Shown here: positions 41,354 through 51,479 of the stretch, piece after piece | Layout of the letters: every line of letters begins with the position of its first letter | Numbering within the stretch: the first letter of the stretch is position 1 | NCBI RefSeq assembly: GCF_004664715.2 | Contig: NC_051082.1 | Span: 11,107,998-11,171,997, forward strand | Source of the DNA: Peromyscus leucopus | Taxonomy: Eukaryota; Chordata; Mammalia; Rodentia; Cricetidae | DNA length: 64,000 nucleotides | Reading direction: 5' to 3' | Notes under the pieces: generated by a model | Told to the model about the DNA's origin: nothing | Seen by the model: only the letters and a program-made list of their open reading frames with translations | Databases searched by the model: none | Program-made: the position numbers and the translations under genes

Positions 41354-41431
41354 TAAAGGGGGTGTGGGTAGGGATATGATGCAAGATGCCAGGCAGTTCA
41401 TTTGTAAAAAATTTTATTTAAAAAATGTAAT

Positions 41432-41570
41432 TTGAAGCTGGGCACAGTGATGCATGCCTTTAATCCCAGCCCTCAGGGGGCATAGGTAGGAAAACCTTCT
41501 GGTTCCTGGGCAGCCTGGTCTACAAAGTGAGTTCCAGGACAGCCTGGGCTACACAGAGAAACACTGTGCA
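41432..41570 (+). mobile_element. B1 SINE
   Basis: GCTGGGCACAGTGATGCATG, CCTTTAATCCCAGCCCTCAG, GTCTACAAAGTGAGTTCCAG and GCTACACAGAGAAACACTGT. Full length except for the tail. Confidence 0.92.
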
Positions 41571-41649
41571 AACTTCAGGTCCTACAGATGCAGGCAGTGT
41601 GGAAAGCACAGGAAAAAAGGTCGTGGAGGCATTCCTAGGCATCTTATTG

Positions 41650-41862
41650 ATGAGAGTTTTATTTATTTATTTATTTAAGAAATGCAAACACTTATTGCTT
41701 GTGTATGTATGTGGGCATGTGTGTACGTGTACAGTTCTCTCAGAGGCTCGAAGAAGGTGCTAGATTCCCCTGGAACTGGAGTTATAGGTGTTTGGGAACC
41801 GAACCCAGGTCCTCTGCTAGAGCAGCAAGTGCTCTTAACCACTGAGTCATATCTCCAGCCTG
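41650..41862 (-). mobile_element. B2-type SINE
   Basis: TTTATTTATTTATTTAAGAA tail, CTGGAACTGGAGTTATAGGT, GGAACCGAACCCAGGTCCTC and AACCACTGAGTCATATCTCC. Confidence 0.87.
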
Positions 41863-42527
41863 GGTTGAAAAGCAGAATTAAAGAGTCATCTGTATCCCAA
41901 GATGAAGAACTATGACCTGTGTGCCCAAGCTGGCCCACTACTGATTTTCATAAGTAATGTTTCACAGGAACATGGCCAGGTTCATACGTCTGCATAGTGC
42001 CTGTGGCCACTGCCACCTCTGACAAGGGCAGAGTTGAGTGGACAACCTGGACTGATGGGCATCCCAGGCATAACACCTTTGCCATTTGGTCCTTTGCAAA
42101 GTAAACTGACTTCTGCTCTACCAGGGACTCTAAGAGGGCAAAAGAGAGCCCAAGTTCCTGAGAGTGGACAGGTTGGTGTCCCGCCCGCTTATCTGAGGCT
42201 CTCTCATAGACCACACTCGGGCCAGGAAACATCCGACTGAAATGACTGGTTCCCACTCAGGCCCTGATTACACCCCTCCTCTCTTGTTCAAGCAGGTTTG
42301 GTGGCTGTCTATTAACCACAGGAATTTAACCAGATTCCATCCATCTTATCCATATCTTCTCCAGTTCTCTTACACAGTCCCTCTTTGACCCCAGGGGCCA
42401 CTGTAGACTCTTCTATTTCACCAAGTGTATAAGACCTAGATTTCCGGAGCTCTAAACCTATAAAACCACCTGTTACCACCGACAGAAACAGGTATAGACT
42501 CACAGGCTGCAGCTGGGAACACGCCCA
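41863..42527. other. Single-copy sequence, no gene seen
   Basis: A 102-codon minus-strand frame (41948-42256) has no recognisable domain. Part of 42300-42527 could be an unrecognised old repeat. Confidence 0.4.
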
Positions 42528-42890
42528 TCAAGATAAAGACTACATTTCCCAGACTTCTTTGCAACTACTCATTACCATGTGACTATTTCTCACCAATGAG
42601 ATGCATGTGGGTAAATATAACTTCCTGGCTGTGCCATCTTCCTCCTACCTCTCTGCTTTAAGTGGAAAGCAGCTTTTTTTGGGGGGGCTTTTGTAGGCAG
42701 AAGTCACAGATTGTGGATGACTGAGAACCCCAGTACAAGGATCCCATGCCTCCCACTCTGTGGAATGACTCCAAGAGCCTGGATCCCTTGGGCTCAGAAT
42801 CTTACTGCGTAGAGAGGTTGCGTTTTATTTAAGCCCCATTTATTTTGGCCATTGCTGTGGTGGCTACGTCTTACTTGACTAATAACCTGG
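42528..42890 (+). mobile_element. Ancient interspersed repeat, family unassigned
   Basis: ACTACATTTCCCAGACTTCT, TACCATGTGACTATTTCTCA, CCAATGAGATGCATGTGGGT, a G-run interruption (42685-42691), then GTGGATGACTGAGAACCCCA and TTACTTGACTAATAACCTGG at the end. A second piece lies inverted at 38521-38590. Confidence 0.5.
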
Positions 42891-43837
42891 CCTCTCCTCC
42901 TCGCTATTCATGGTGGATTTAGGAAAGGCCGGCGGAATGGTTCTGTGAGCGGGGACGCCTTTGACAGAAGGAATAGATACCCCAACTTGCCCCAGTTGGG
43001 TGCACTTAAGGACCACAGCTCCATACCTGGAGCCCAGGCCCCGGGCTCAGAGCAGAGGCCCCTCAATACACCGTTTTTAGCCAGTTGTCCCTCCTCCAGC
43101 CAGCACTATATTTCAGGCAACATAAACAGGATCAGTTATTGCCATGGTAACTTCACACTTTGTAGGAAGGAAGTTGGAGCTTGGGCAAGGGACAGGTTTC
43201 CCCCGAGGGGAAAGAAACAGGCTGCTTGGGCCCTTTCTCCGAGTGGACTGGGTTGGCCCCCTCTCAACTCAGGATTAACGAGTGTCAGGCTTCTAAACTA
43301 ATGGGCTGGGGATTCGCCTCGCCAACTTCTGGCTCCTTCTTGGCAGTTCCGTGGACTTCCTCTGCCGCCGCTGCAACCACTGAAGCGTGGCAGTAAGTAG
43401 GGTTGGGTCTGCACCCTGCCACAGAAATCTGAGGATTGCCCTGCCTACTCTGTGGCCCACCAGGGACAATCAACGCTGGCCGAAGCCTTCCCACGTCTCC
43501 CTTCCCAGTCCTCATTTATGGGGGAAGGAACAGCTGGCCTTATAAAAATAACCGAATCTACAGTGTACATTGACTGAGATTCAACTTCTAAATTTCGCAC
43601 AGTGTCTGGCGGACCAAGCCAGGCGCAGGATCACCCCACCCACCCCTACTCCGCTTCCTCAGCAGCGTCTGAACGGAATTCTCTCTGAAAGGAGGCAAAC
43701 AGAGAGAACCCATCAGGACGGAGCGCTGACAGCCATTCTTCCCAGGTAGGGGAACCTGGTGTTCTTGCTCAGGCCCCAAGGATTTGGGAACCATCATGGC
43801 TGCTGTGTCTGAAAGACTGAGGCGTCCTCTGATTTGG
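42891..43837. other. Single-copy sequence, no gene seen
   Basis: A 118-codon plus-strand frame (42945-43301) and overlapping frames lack domains. It contains an RFX-like site (see separate entry). Confidence 0.4.
43136..43152. promoter_or_regulatory. RFX X-box-like palindrome
   Basis: TTATTGCCATGGTAACT is close to the RFX dimer motif GTTGCCATGGCAAC, in repeat-free DNA. Binding is inferred from motif resemblance only. Confidence 0.3.
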
Positions 43838-43917
43838 TGTCCTAAAATATCATACTGTACCCTATAAATATGTGCGCTTGTTTCCTGTTGATTAAAAAAA
43901 AAAAAAAAAAAAAAAAC
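43838..43917 (+). mobile_element. L1 3' end with A tail
   Basis: AAATATCATACTGTACCCTA and TAAATATGTGCGCTTG followed by GATTAAAA... and a run of about 24 A match the terminal 3' UTR of old L1 elements. Severely 5'-truncated. Confidence 0.65.
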
Positions 43918-44128
43918 CTGGCTTCATTTAGGTTCCTAAATTGGCCAGGATACTTTGGCCTATATGTTTGTTGAGTGAAAAATAGTTCACTCAGGGCCTC
44001 AAAAGGAAATGGTGAGGTACACGTTAGGTAACCTGAGGAGAATTTAATAAGGACACTGTTTATAAAAGTGTGAGTAGGAAGTTTGGACACTCTGTTGGAG
44101 AATCTTTTGTGCAGAGTAATAGAAAAAA

Positions 44129-44301
44129 GTGTGTGTGTGTGTGCATGTGTGTGTACATGCATGTGTATATGTGTATGTGCATGTATGCTTGTGTGTGCAT
44201 GTGTATATACATGTATGTGCATATGTGTGTGTGCATGTGAATGTACATGTATGTGTATATGTGTATGTGCATGTATGCCTGTGTGTGCATGTGTATATAC
44301 A

Positions 44302-44335
<34 letters not shown>

Positions 44336-44341
44336 TGCAAG
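44129..44341. repeat. Degenerate TG/TGCATG array
   Basis: GT units mixed with GTGCATGT and GTATATAC words. A segment around GCATGTATGC...GTGTGTGCATGTGTATA recurs (about 44179 and 44269) and indicates internal duplication. The long Cys/Val and Thr/His frames are artefacts. Confidence 0.95.
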
Positions 44342-44840
44342 TGTGCACTCTGGGGTGCATAAAGGGATGAGAGAAGGCTGTCCCTGGGACACACACGATG
44401 GAGGAACTTGCTTGGAGAAGACTGCCTGAGACTGGTCATCATCAACCTCTCTAGCTCGGTCCACACTACTTCCTGAAGTGGATCTCCTCCACTTTTCAGA
44501 GTTTCTTCATACACAGACCAGGAAGGCTGCTGACGCCTCAGGAAGCGGCTTCCACGTGCCCTGTGTCACACAGTAGAGACACTGGCGGCCATGCTCATTC
44601 TAACAACAGCCAGGAAGCAGCCCTGGAGCCGGCCCTCAGCAGCATGGGTAGTTAAAGCGTACCACATCCACACGTCAGAGCTCCCCTCGATGGGAGAACA
44701 TAGATGATTTATAGACCCCGCTCTTCAAAAATGGGAAGCTGTCCAAGATGGAACATTGAGCCCAAGCACAAGACTGCTCGCTTATTTGTGAAGTGTGAAA
44801 AGGCACAGGAACACAATATGCTGTCCAGAGACGTGGGGAT
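44342..44840. other. Single-copy sequence
   Basis: No gene or repeat recognised. Confidence 0.4.
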
Positions 44841-44841
44841 A

Positions 44842-44950
44842 GGCCACAAAACCTATGAAGCTCAGCTGTGAAGAACCTGCCTAGCATGCAGAAAGCCCTG
44901 GGTTCCCCAGCACATTGCCCCCCCAAAAAAACAAACAAAAACAAAACACA
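44842..44950 (+). mobile_element. ID-type SINE with A-rich tail
   Basis: GAAGCTCAGCTGTGAAGAAC, CTGCCTAGCATGCAGAAAGC, CCTGGGTTCCCCAGCAC, then a C run and an ACAAACAAAAACAAAA tail. Confidence 0.72.
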
Positions 44951-45029
44951 AGATAGAAGTTGCTTCTTAGGAAGGTGGTTTCACGCAGAGGGAGAAGGGT
45001 TCAGGGGGCTGTGAGACACTTTCAAAATA

Positions 45030-45150
45030 AGAGCCCAGCAATCCCAGGCTCAGAGAGATGATGTCACTTGACTTTTAAGCTGAAGCTGATAGATGGCAGA
45101 TCTATAATCCAGAGACTTGAAGCCAAACCTCTCTGCCCAGTGCCGCTTTC
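45030..45150 (-). mobile_element. MIR fragment
   Basis: CCCAGGCTCAGAGAGATGAT, GTCACTTGACTTTTAAGCTG and AGATGGCAGATCTATAATCC follow antisense MIR. Confidence 0.6.
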
Positions 45151-45239
45151 TTTGGTTGGGATGCAGAAATACAGGAAGGGCAGAGTGATTTCTCAAGGAA
45201 AAGGGCCTGTAAGGAGATGGTTTGTTTTCTGTACCACAA

Positions 45240-45335
45240 ATATTGGAGCAGTTTCAGTGTGCCAGGCACTGTCCAAGGTGCTGGCAATTTAGACGTAAAC
45301 AAAACAGCCTGGGAATCTGTCCCTGTGCATGTGAC
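45240..45335. mobile_element. L2-like remnant
   Basis: GTGTGCCAGGCACTGTCCAA, GGTGCTGGCAATTTAGACGT and AAACAAAACAGCC resemble the L2/MIR 3' text. Confidence 0.5.
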
Positions 45336-45399
45336 AGTCTGTGTTGGATGAGGACCAAAATAATTGCATCAATGTGATAACTACTCCCCCCCCTTTTTT

Positions 45400-45600
45400 C
45401 ATAAGTCTTTACAATTATGTTTGTGTGTATGTGCACATAAGTGTTGTACTGTCAGATGCCAGAAGAGGGCATTGTATCGTCTGGACCTGGCGATAGCGGC
45501 AGTTGTGAGCTACCTAACGTGAGTGAGTGCTGGGATCTGAACTTTGGTCCTCCACAAGAGCAACAAGCACTCTTAACCGGTGAGCCACCCCCTAGACCCT
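45400..45600 (-). mobile_element. B2-type SINE
   Basis: AGATGCCAGAAGAGGGCATT, GATCTGAACTTTGGTCCTCC, AGCACTCTTAACCGGTGAGC. Diverged reverse-complement B2. Confidence 0.8.
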
Positions 45601-45667
45601 TGAATAAAGTTTTAAAAATAGCATGCACCTTTTTTAGCCTTTAACAGGATATAGAATCAGCAGAGAC

Positions 45668-45735
45668 AAATCCCTGGACATGCCTGTGAGGGGGTGACCT
45701 TGATTAGGTTAATGGAGGTGGGGCAAGAGATAGGA
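45668..45735 (+). mobile_element. URR1B fragment
   Basis: GGACATGCCTGTGAGGGGGT and GACCTTGATTAGGTTAATGG match the 5' third of URR1B. Confidence 0.55.
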
Positions 45736-46196
45736 AATGCCTCCTCTCCTCCCCCTACCCCCACCCCCACCCCCACAACCTCTGCCTGCTCAGAACCTGT
45801 CCCTATTGGGGCCCAGGCACAAGATCAAACATATCACATATACAAAGTGTAGCCTTTGCTGGGCTCTCTTATCTAACATGCTTTCTCCTCCCTGGCCAGC
45901 TGGGTCCCATCAGAGGTGGGGAGCCCAGTCAGAAAGAGTCACATGTGAGCCTCTGCCCAGTGACCTTGGACACCCACAGATTGGAGAGCTGGGGACGTGG
46001 AAGGAGTGATACAGAAAGAGAAGGATTGATGAACCTTCCAGAAACATGTCCCAGAAACCACAAGTGGCCAGGGTTATATGCTGTCTATGTGCCCTTCACC
46101 ATGCTGACCATATTCTCCAACATTATCTCTAGAAACATCTCCATGAGAACACTGGCATCATGGCGATGGTCAAAAGAAAGGTGTGAAACTTTCTTC
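45736..46196. other. Single-copy sequence with a (CCCCA)n patch
   Basis: C-rich CCCCCAC units lie near 45752-45777. The 219-codon plus-strand frame (45945-46604) gains its length from the CA microsatellite and is not supported. Confidence 0.4.
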
Positions 46197-46355
46197 TGGG
46201 AAGATGGCTCAAGAGTTGATAGCACACTAATGATTCTGCAGAAGATCCCAGTTTCATTCTCAACACCCACATCAGATTGCTCACGACTGCCTGTAATCCC
46301 CCTCTGTGGGGATCTGATGGTTTCTCCTTCATTCTTCAAGTGCTTGCACTCTCAT
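46197..46355 (+). mobile_element. B2/RSINE1-type SINE
   Basis: GGGAAGATGGCTCAAGAGTT, GATCCCAGTTTCATTCTCAA, CACCCACATCAGATTGCTCA and GACTGCCTGTAATCCCC. Its tail leads into CA repeats. Confidence 0.72.
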
Positions 46356-46361
46356 GCAAAT

Positions 46362-46363
<2 letters not shown>

Positions 46364-46406
<43 letters not shown>

Positions 46407-46421
46407 ACACAAACATACACA

Positions 46422-46463
<42 letters not shown>
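46364..46463. repeat. (CA)n microsatellite, interrupted
   Basis: Two long CA runs separated by a short AAACATACACACC interruption near 46406-46421. Confidence 0.98.
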
Positions 46464-46464
<1 letters not shown>

Positions 46465-46466
<2 letters not shown>

Positions 46467-46809
46467 GACAAAATACATCTTAAAGAAAAGGTGACCGATC
46501 AGGTTGGCTGGACAGCTTGGAATGGAACTGGGACTTTTTGCTTGTGCAAAAAAAAAAACAAAAAACAAACCAAAGGCCTCTTATTTGTGGTCAGCATTGA
46601 TTAGAATTTTTTCAGTCTTAAGTGAAAAGAATTATCTCTCAGCTTCTTTTTAAGAATTATTTCATATTTTATTCCTGTGTGAATGTCTGTGTGTGTGATG
46701 CTGGTCTTTGGGCCCAGAGTCTCACACATGCTGGTGTGTGTGTGTGTGTGTGCTCTAAATTTACTATAAATTCAATCCATTTGAAACGGAAATATTAAAA
46801 AGAAAAACG
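46465..46809. other. Single-copy AT-rich sequence with A run and GT tract
   Basis: An A run at 46547-46558 and a GT run at 46734-46752. No gene. Confidence 0.45.
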
Positions 46810-47020
46810 GGGTCTAGAGATAGTTACAGTGCTCACTTAGCATGCACAAAGCTCTGAGTTTGATCTCCAGCAAGGAATTAACCAGTCATGGCGGCACATG
46901 ACTGTCACCCAGGCATGGTAGGGACAGGAGAATCAGGCATGCAGGGTTCTCCTCTGCTATACAGTGAGCTGGAGGCTAGCCTGGACTACATGAGGTTTTG
47001 TCTTTAAGAAAGAAAAAAAC
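46810..47020 (+). mobile_element. B4-type SINE
   Basis: GGTCTAGAGATAGTTACAGT, GAGTTTGATCTCCAGCAAGG, CAGTCATGGCGGCACATGAC, TAGCCTGGACTACATGAGG and an AAGAAAGAAAAAA tail. Confidence 0.78.
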
Positions 47021-47540
47021 TGTAGCATGAATCTTAAAGAGTCTTATTAATAAAATTCAAACCTGAGCGAGGTGTTGGGGTGAACTGGAAGATTAGAGAA
47101 CCAGAACAAGCCACAGCTAACCTCACCTGGCCAACTTCTCAGCTGGTCTTGTTTCCTCAGACTGGAAGCTTCTGTGTCCTCATCCCTGTGGCTCTCAGCT
47201 GAACTGTGCTGCTAGAAGCCTGAAAGCTTAACCAGCCAAATGCTTACCCAGGCCAAATGCTGCTAGTTCCTGGTCCTCACGCCTTATATATCTTTCTGCT
47301 TTCTACCATCACTCCCTGGGATTAAAGGCTCGCTTTCTGGGATTAAAGGCGTGAGTCACCATGCTTGGCTGTATCCTTGAACACATGGATTTCTGCCTAG
47401 CTCTGCCTCCCAAGTGCTGGGATTAAAGGCATATGCTACCACTGCCTATCCTCTATGTTTAATATTGTGGCTGTTCTGTCTCTGACCCCAGATAAGTTTA
47501 TTAGGGTGCACAATATTTTGGGAAACACAATACCACCACA
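47021..47540. mobile_element. Cricetid-type composite repeat with B1 pieces
   Basis: Starts TGTAGCATGAATCTTAAAGA, then CCAGAACAAGCCACAGCTAA, GTCTTGTTTCCTCAGACTGG and CTCACGCCTTATATATCTTT. GGGATTAAAGGC occurs three times (47319, 47339 and 47420), followed by B1-like TGCCTCCCAAGTGCTGGGAT. It ends near TAGGGTGCACAATATTTTGG. I recall similar units in hamster and Peromyscus DNA. The class (LTR-like or SINE compound) is unresolved. Confidence 0.6.
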
Positions 47541-48872
47541 AAAAAACCCCTAGCCCAGAAAAAGTCCCACCCCCACCCCCCAAATCGGCACAGAACACAC
47601 TTAGGTTCTAGAGATGCAAGTTCACGCTGTGTTCTGCTTCCATCAGGCACACTGTGTACTAGACTAATTCTCTTCCGCTGTTCACATCCTTCAATCTTTC
47701 TCTGCCTTGCCCGGTACCCAGGGAGGAATAGGCTGTCAGATTCCGCTGCCCCCCAGTTCCTCATAAGGCTTGGACAAATGGGGGGCTTCAGCACCCCAAG
47801 ACCCCAAGCCTAGAGTGATAATGGCTCCTTCAGGTCCCTAGCTCCCAGGGACCGCCGGATCCCCGCTGGGTTTCCCTAAGCCCCACCCCCACCTTTACAA
47901 ACAGCTCCTTCATTTACATATTCAAATGACCCAGCTTAAATCTGACACACTTTCCTGCGGGGGACCCTAAGAAAACACTGTTGTCAGAACATCCTCCCCA
48001 TCTCCAGTCTGACCCCGCTGCTGTGACCAGCTGCCTCCCTTGTCCAGGCTGCGGATGCCACAGAGATCAGCCAGTCTGCTCTCTATTAATGAAGATATAT
48101 AGTTTCCCCTAATTGTTCACTAATGAAAAAAAAAAAAAAAAATGCGATGAAGATGTTTTGTACCTTTGCACCCATACATGCAAGTCTCTGCAGAGTTAAG
48201 GTTTCTAGAAAAATCTTTTCTGGGTCAAAGGGTTCACAAGACTCAAATATCCATAGTAAATGTGCCTGCGGGGGGGAAAGCACACCACAGACTTTCGTTT
48301 TTATGGAGTGCTTCCTTTGAAATTCGGTTTTCAGAGATTAGCCAGGGACCACAGAGGAGGACTGACCCCGAGGATGGTGGGAAAGAGAGTCCAGGGGCTC
48401 CAGATGCCAGCGAGGTGGCCCCAGCCTGGCGGGCTCTCATCCCTGGAGGCCGTGCCTCCTAGCTGAAGGCAGACAGCAGCGCTGAGCCGTGGAGAGAGGT
48501 TGAAAGTATAGAGATAAATGCTAACCTCCAATGTAAACACTGCTCAGGGCTGGACGCTCTCTGAATGCGTCATAATCCCTGACCCTGGGTGGGGATGAGA
48601 TAGCTGAGGAGGCCCCGGGCTGGAGCTGGCCGGAGGAAAGGGAGATTGGGTGAAGATGGGGAGACACAGGGGCCGGGAAAAGCTATCCCTCATGAGCTTG
48701 ACAGCCATGGGAGCCGACACAGGGACTCACTGAACGGGACTAAAGGTTGAAGGCAGGGCTGCTGTGTCATGTGAAGGCACCCGGGGCCAAGGGACCCCTC
48801 CTCATGGGCCACAGAAAAGCCCCATCCGGGGCTTGTCCAAGGCGGGGCATAAGCCAGAAGCTGAGCAATAAT
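47541..48872. other. Single-copy sequence, no gene seen
   Basis: Repeat-free except for an A run at 48125-48142. Frames of up to 98 codons overlap on both strands near 48160-48540 without domains. TCTATTAATGAAGATATATA and CCTAATTGTTCACTAATG near 48081-48125 give a conserved-non-coding texture. Confidence 0.4.
47912..47927. promoter_or_regulatory. POU-like near-palindrome
   Basis: ATTTACATATTCAAAT is identical to its reverse complement at 12 of 16 positions and resembles paired POU half-sites. Binding is inference only. Confidence 0.25.
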
Positions 48873-49093
48873 GTTTTCCTTGAGACAGGGTCTCAGATAT
48901 TCCATGCTGGCCTGGAATTCACCGTATACCCCAGGATAACCTTGAACCCTTGATCCTCCTGCCCCCACGGCCAGAGTGCTAGGGTTATAGGCAAACGCCA
49001 CTGCCCCGGATTATATGGTGCTGGGCTTGAACCCAGGGGCTCTTGCATGCTAACCAGGCTCTCTGCCTGCTGAGCCACACCCTCAGCCCCCTC
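48873..49093 (-). mobile_element. B4-type SINE
   Basis: TTGAGACAGGGTCTCAGATA, TGGCCTGGAATTCACCGTAT, AGTGCTAGGGTTATAGGCAA, then the head GGGCTTGAACCCAGGGGCTC and GCATGCTAACCAGGCTCTCT. Confidence 0.82.
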
Positions 49094-49268
49094 CCCTTCC
49101 ATTGGCAGTTTGATCCAGTGACCTCGACCCTGGCTATACCACGTCCATTTCCCTGTACACATCTCGGCTCTTTATTTTCTGTGAGTCTTGATAGGACCAG
49201 AGAAAAGCAGGGCCCCATCTCTAAGACAGTGGAAAAGGAAGAGGAAGTTTCAGACAGGTGGCCAGGCT
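49094..49268. other. Single-copy sequence
   Basis: No gene or repeat recognised. Confidence 0.4.
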
Positions 49269-49269
49269 C

Positions 49270-49460
49270 AAGCAGCCTAGACTCGAAGTCAGGTGCATTC
49301 ACTTTCATCCTGGGTGACCTTGAGTAAATCAATTACCTTCTCTGAGCCTCCATCCTGATAGTATAAAGGTGGCTGCCGCCTCACAGGAGACTGAAATGAG
49401 GCCAGCTAGGCACCTACACTGCCACGCTCAGCACCTATTCGGAATAAGTTCTTAGCACTT
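49270..49460 (+). mobile_element. MIR SINE
   Basis: GACTCGAAGTCAGGTGCATT, CCTGGGTGACCTTGAGTAAA, CCTTCTCTGAGCCTCCATCC, GATAGTATAAAGGTGG and TTCGGAATAAGTTCTTAGCA. Nearly full length. Confidence 0.75.
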
Positions 49461-49845
49461 GAGTTGTGGCTCCCTGGACACAATACAGGTATTTGTAGAC
49501 CAGAGTCTACAGTCCCCCCCGGGCTGCTGTGACACTTCTTTACCAGGCTCTTCTGCAAGGCCACCCCTCCACCCCTCCACCAAGAGATGGCATCTGACTG
49601 ATTCGCTGGAGCCTGGGCTGCCTTGGGGACCCATATAGAACCAGTACAGCAAGCTTTCCTAAGGCCCTGGCTGCTTCCAGCTCACCCTCTCAGAGTCCAG
49701 CTTCCAGGCTAGGACAGTACCAGCTGTACACAGACACCCCAGCCCAGATAATGTTGGCACGTTTAGGATGCCTCTACCCCACCCACTGAGGCTCAAATCA
49801 CCACTTGCCGCATGACTTTCCAGCGGAAGCTCTGACTTTTGTGGT
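49461..49845. other. Single-copy sequence
   Basis: No gene recognised. Short frames only. Confidence 0.4.
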
Positions 49846-49849
49846 CCCA

Positions 49850-50205
49850 CCAGCGATCCCTCACTGGTCCAGTTTGAGTCTGAGATATGCCCAAGAGGCC
49901 CACATGGTGAAGGCTTGGTGGCTGACCAGTGGCACTCATGGGAAAGGTGGAATCTTTCGGGGCAGGGCCTGATGGGAAGAAGTTAGGTCATGGAGTGCAC
50001 GCTCCTGCGGGGATATTGGGACCCTGAACTCTTCCTGCGTCTCTCTTTGCTTCCTGATCACCATGAGGTGAACAAGATATTCTGTGTCACCACGGGGACC
50101 GAGCAACATTGACAAGTGAAGCGGTGGCCAATAAAGGCCTTCTCTCTCTATAAGGTTTCTCTCTGGGATTTTGTCACAGCGATGAGAAGCTGACTGATGT
50201 ACCAT
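49850..50205 (+). mobile_element. Ancient interspersed repeat, family unassigned
   Basis: GGGCAGGGCCTGATGGGAAG, AAGTTAGGTCATGGAGTGCA, GCTTCCTGATCACCATGAGG, CCAATAAAGGCCTTCTCTCT, GGATTTTGTCACAGCGATGA and AGCTGACTGATGTAC at the end. The layout fits an old MaLR or hAT-type mammalian repeat. Confidence 0.5.
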
Positions 50206-50770
50206 CACTGACTTGTCTAACTTCCTACCCAGAGAGTCAGTGACCTAAGTAAAGTGACCATGTGGATTTGCACAACATTCATTTGGGGACAGTGTGGCAC
50301 CCTGCAAAAGGGGGGGGGCAGCCTGGGGTGTGAGCTGATGAGGTTCTATTCCCCAAACACAGCTTGGTCCAGCAGCCCCTCTTACACCCCATTGCTGCCC
50401 TGGTAGATTCCAGAAGCATCAATGGCCCTCCTGCTGCCCCTAAGGGTGTTGGGGGGGGGGTGTCTCAGGACTTGTCACTTTATTGGTCATATGCCAGGAG
50501 TTTCTAGTGAGGGATGGTGCTGACAGGAACCTTCCTGGAGGCAGGGCATAATGTCTCCTCCTCCTGGGTTCCCTCCTCCACCGGCACACAACCCCCTCCT
50601 CTCCTCGGCCGCATCAGAACACAGTCCCTAGTCACGTTTACAGTGTAGTGTGGATGAGAGAGCGAGAAACATCATAAGGGATACAGACAGCAAAGCTAAG
50701 ATTTGTTCACACCTTAGAACAAAACCCAAACGGACTCTGGGGAGTGCTACACTGTGCCCAAGTGAATGCC
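50206..50770. other. Single-copy sequence with G runs
   Basis: G runs near 50311-50318 and 50449-50460. No gene recognised. Confidence 0.4.
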
Positions 50771-50774
50771 GTGA

Positions 50775-50868
50775 ACGCCGTGTAGCCAAAGCTGGCCTCA
50801 AACTTAGGATCACTCTACCTCGGCCTCCCGAAGGCTGAGAGTACAGGTGTGTACCACCATGTCCAGCT
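50775..50868 (-). mobile_element. B1-type SINE fragment
   Basis: GTGTAGCCAAAGCTGGCCTC, TACCTCGGCCTCCCGAAGGC and GGTGTGTACCACCATGTCCA. Confidence 0.75.
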
Positions 50869-50998
50869 TAAGGGTCCTCCAAAGGTCTACGTGGTAAAAA
50901 ACCAGAGGCCCCAGCATGACTCTGTCGGGGAATATGGTGGAACCTTTGAGAAGAGGAAGAGCCTGGTGGGATGTCTTCAGGTCACTCGGGGTGGTTTG

Positions 50999-51105
50999 TG
51001 TTTTCAGACAGTGTCTCACCATGTAGATCGAGCTGACCTTGAGCTCACAGATGATCCACCTGCCTCTGCCTCTCAAGTGCGGGAATTAAAGATGTGGGGC
51101 ACAAT
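50999..51105 (-). mobile_element. B1-type SINE
   Basis: CAGACAGTGTCTCACCATGT, CCTTGAGCTCACAGATGATC and CTCTCAAGTGCGGGAATTAA. Confidence 0.78.
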
Positions 51106-51478
51106 CGAGGGCCAGGGTGCAGCCAATCGCATCCTTTCTTTGGCTTCAGCAGTGAGGTCCCTCTCCACTACACACGTCCACCACGATGCATTGCTTCACC
51201 GTGGGCTCCCAAATGGCCCTGGACCCTCTGACACCGTGAGCACTGTCACCTTTTAAGGTGAGTGTTTGCATGTGCTGGTTACAGCGATGGGATGCTAACC
51301 CAGGTACTCCCCGGAAACTGGCAGTACCCTCAGCAACAGTCATTGTCGGAGAATCCTCTGCCGACCACTGTATGAGAATTCTCCATGGCGAATGACAGAA
51401 AACCTCAGACTGTCTGACGATCCAAAGGCAATGAATGGGTTGGCTGCATGCAATGCATTTCTGAGTGCATGCAAATGT
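51106..51478. other. Single-copy sequence
   Basis: No gene recognised. ATGCAAAT (octamer) at 51469-51476 lies amid GCATGC-rich text. Confidence 0.4.
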
Positions 51479-51479
51479 G

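Noticed and set aside
43842..44514. Thr/His- and Cys/Val-rich frames of up to 184 codons
   Set aside because: Translations of the TG/TGCATG array and the adjacent L1 A tail.
45945..46604. 219-codon plus-strand frame
   Set aside because: Length comes from an RSINE1/B2-type SINE and a long CA microsatellite (Thr-His repeats).
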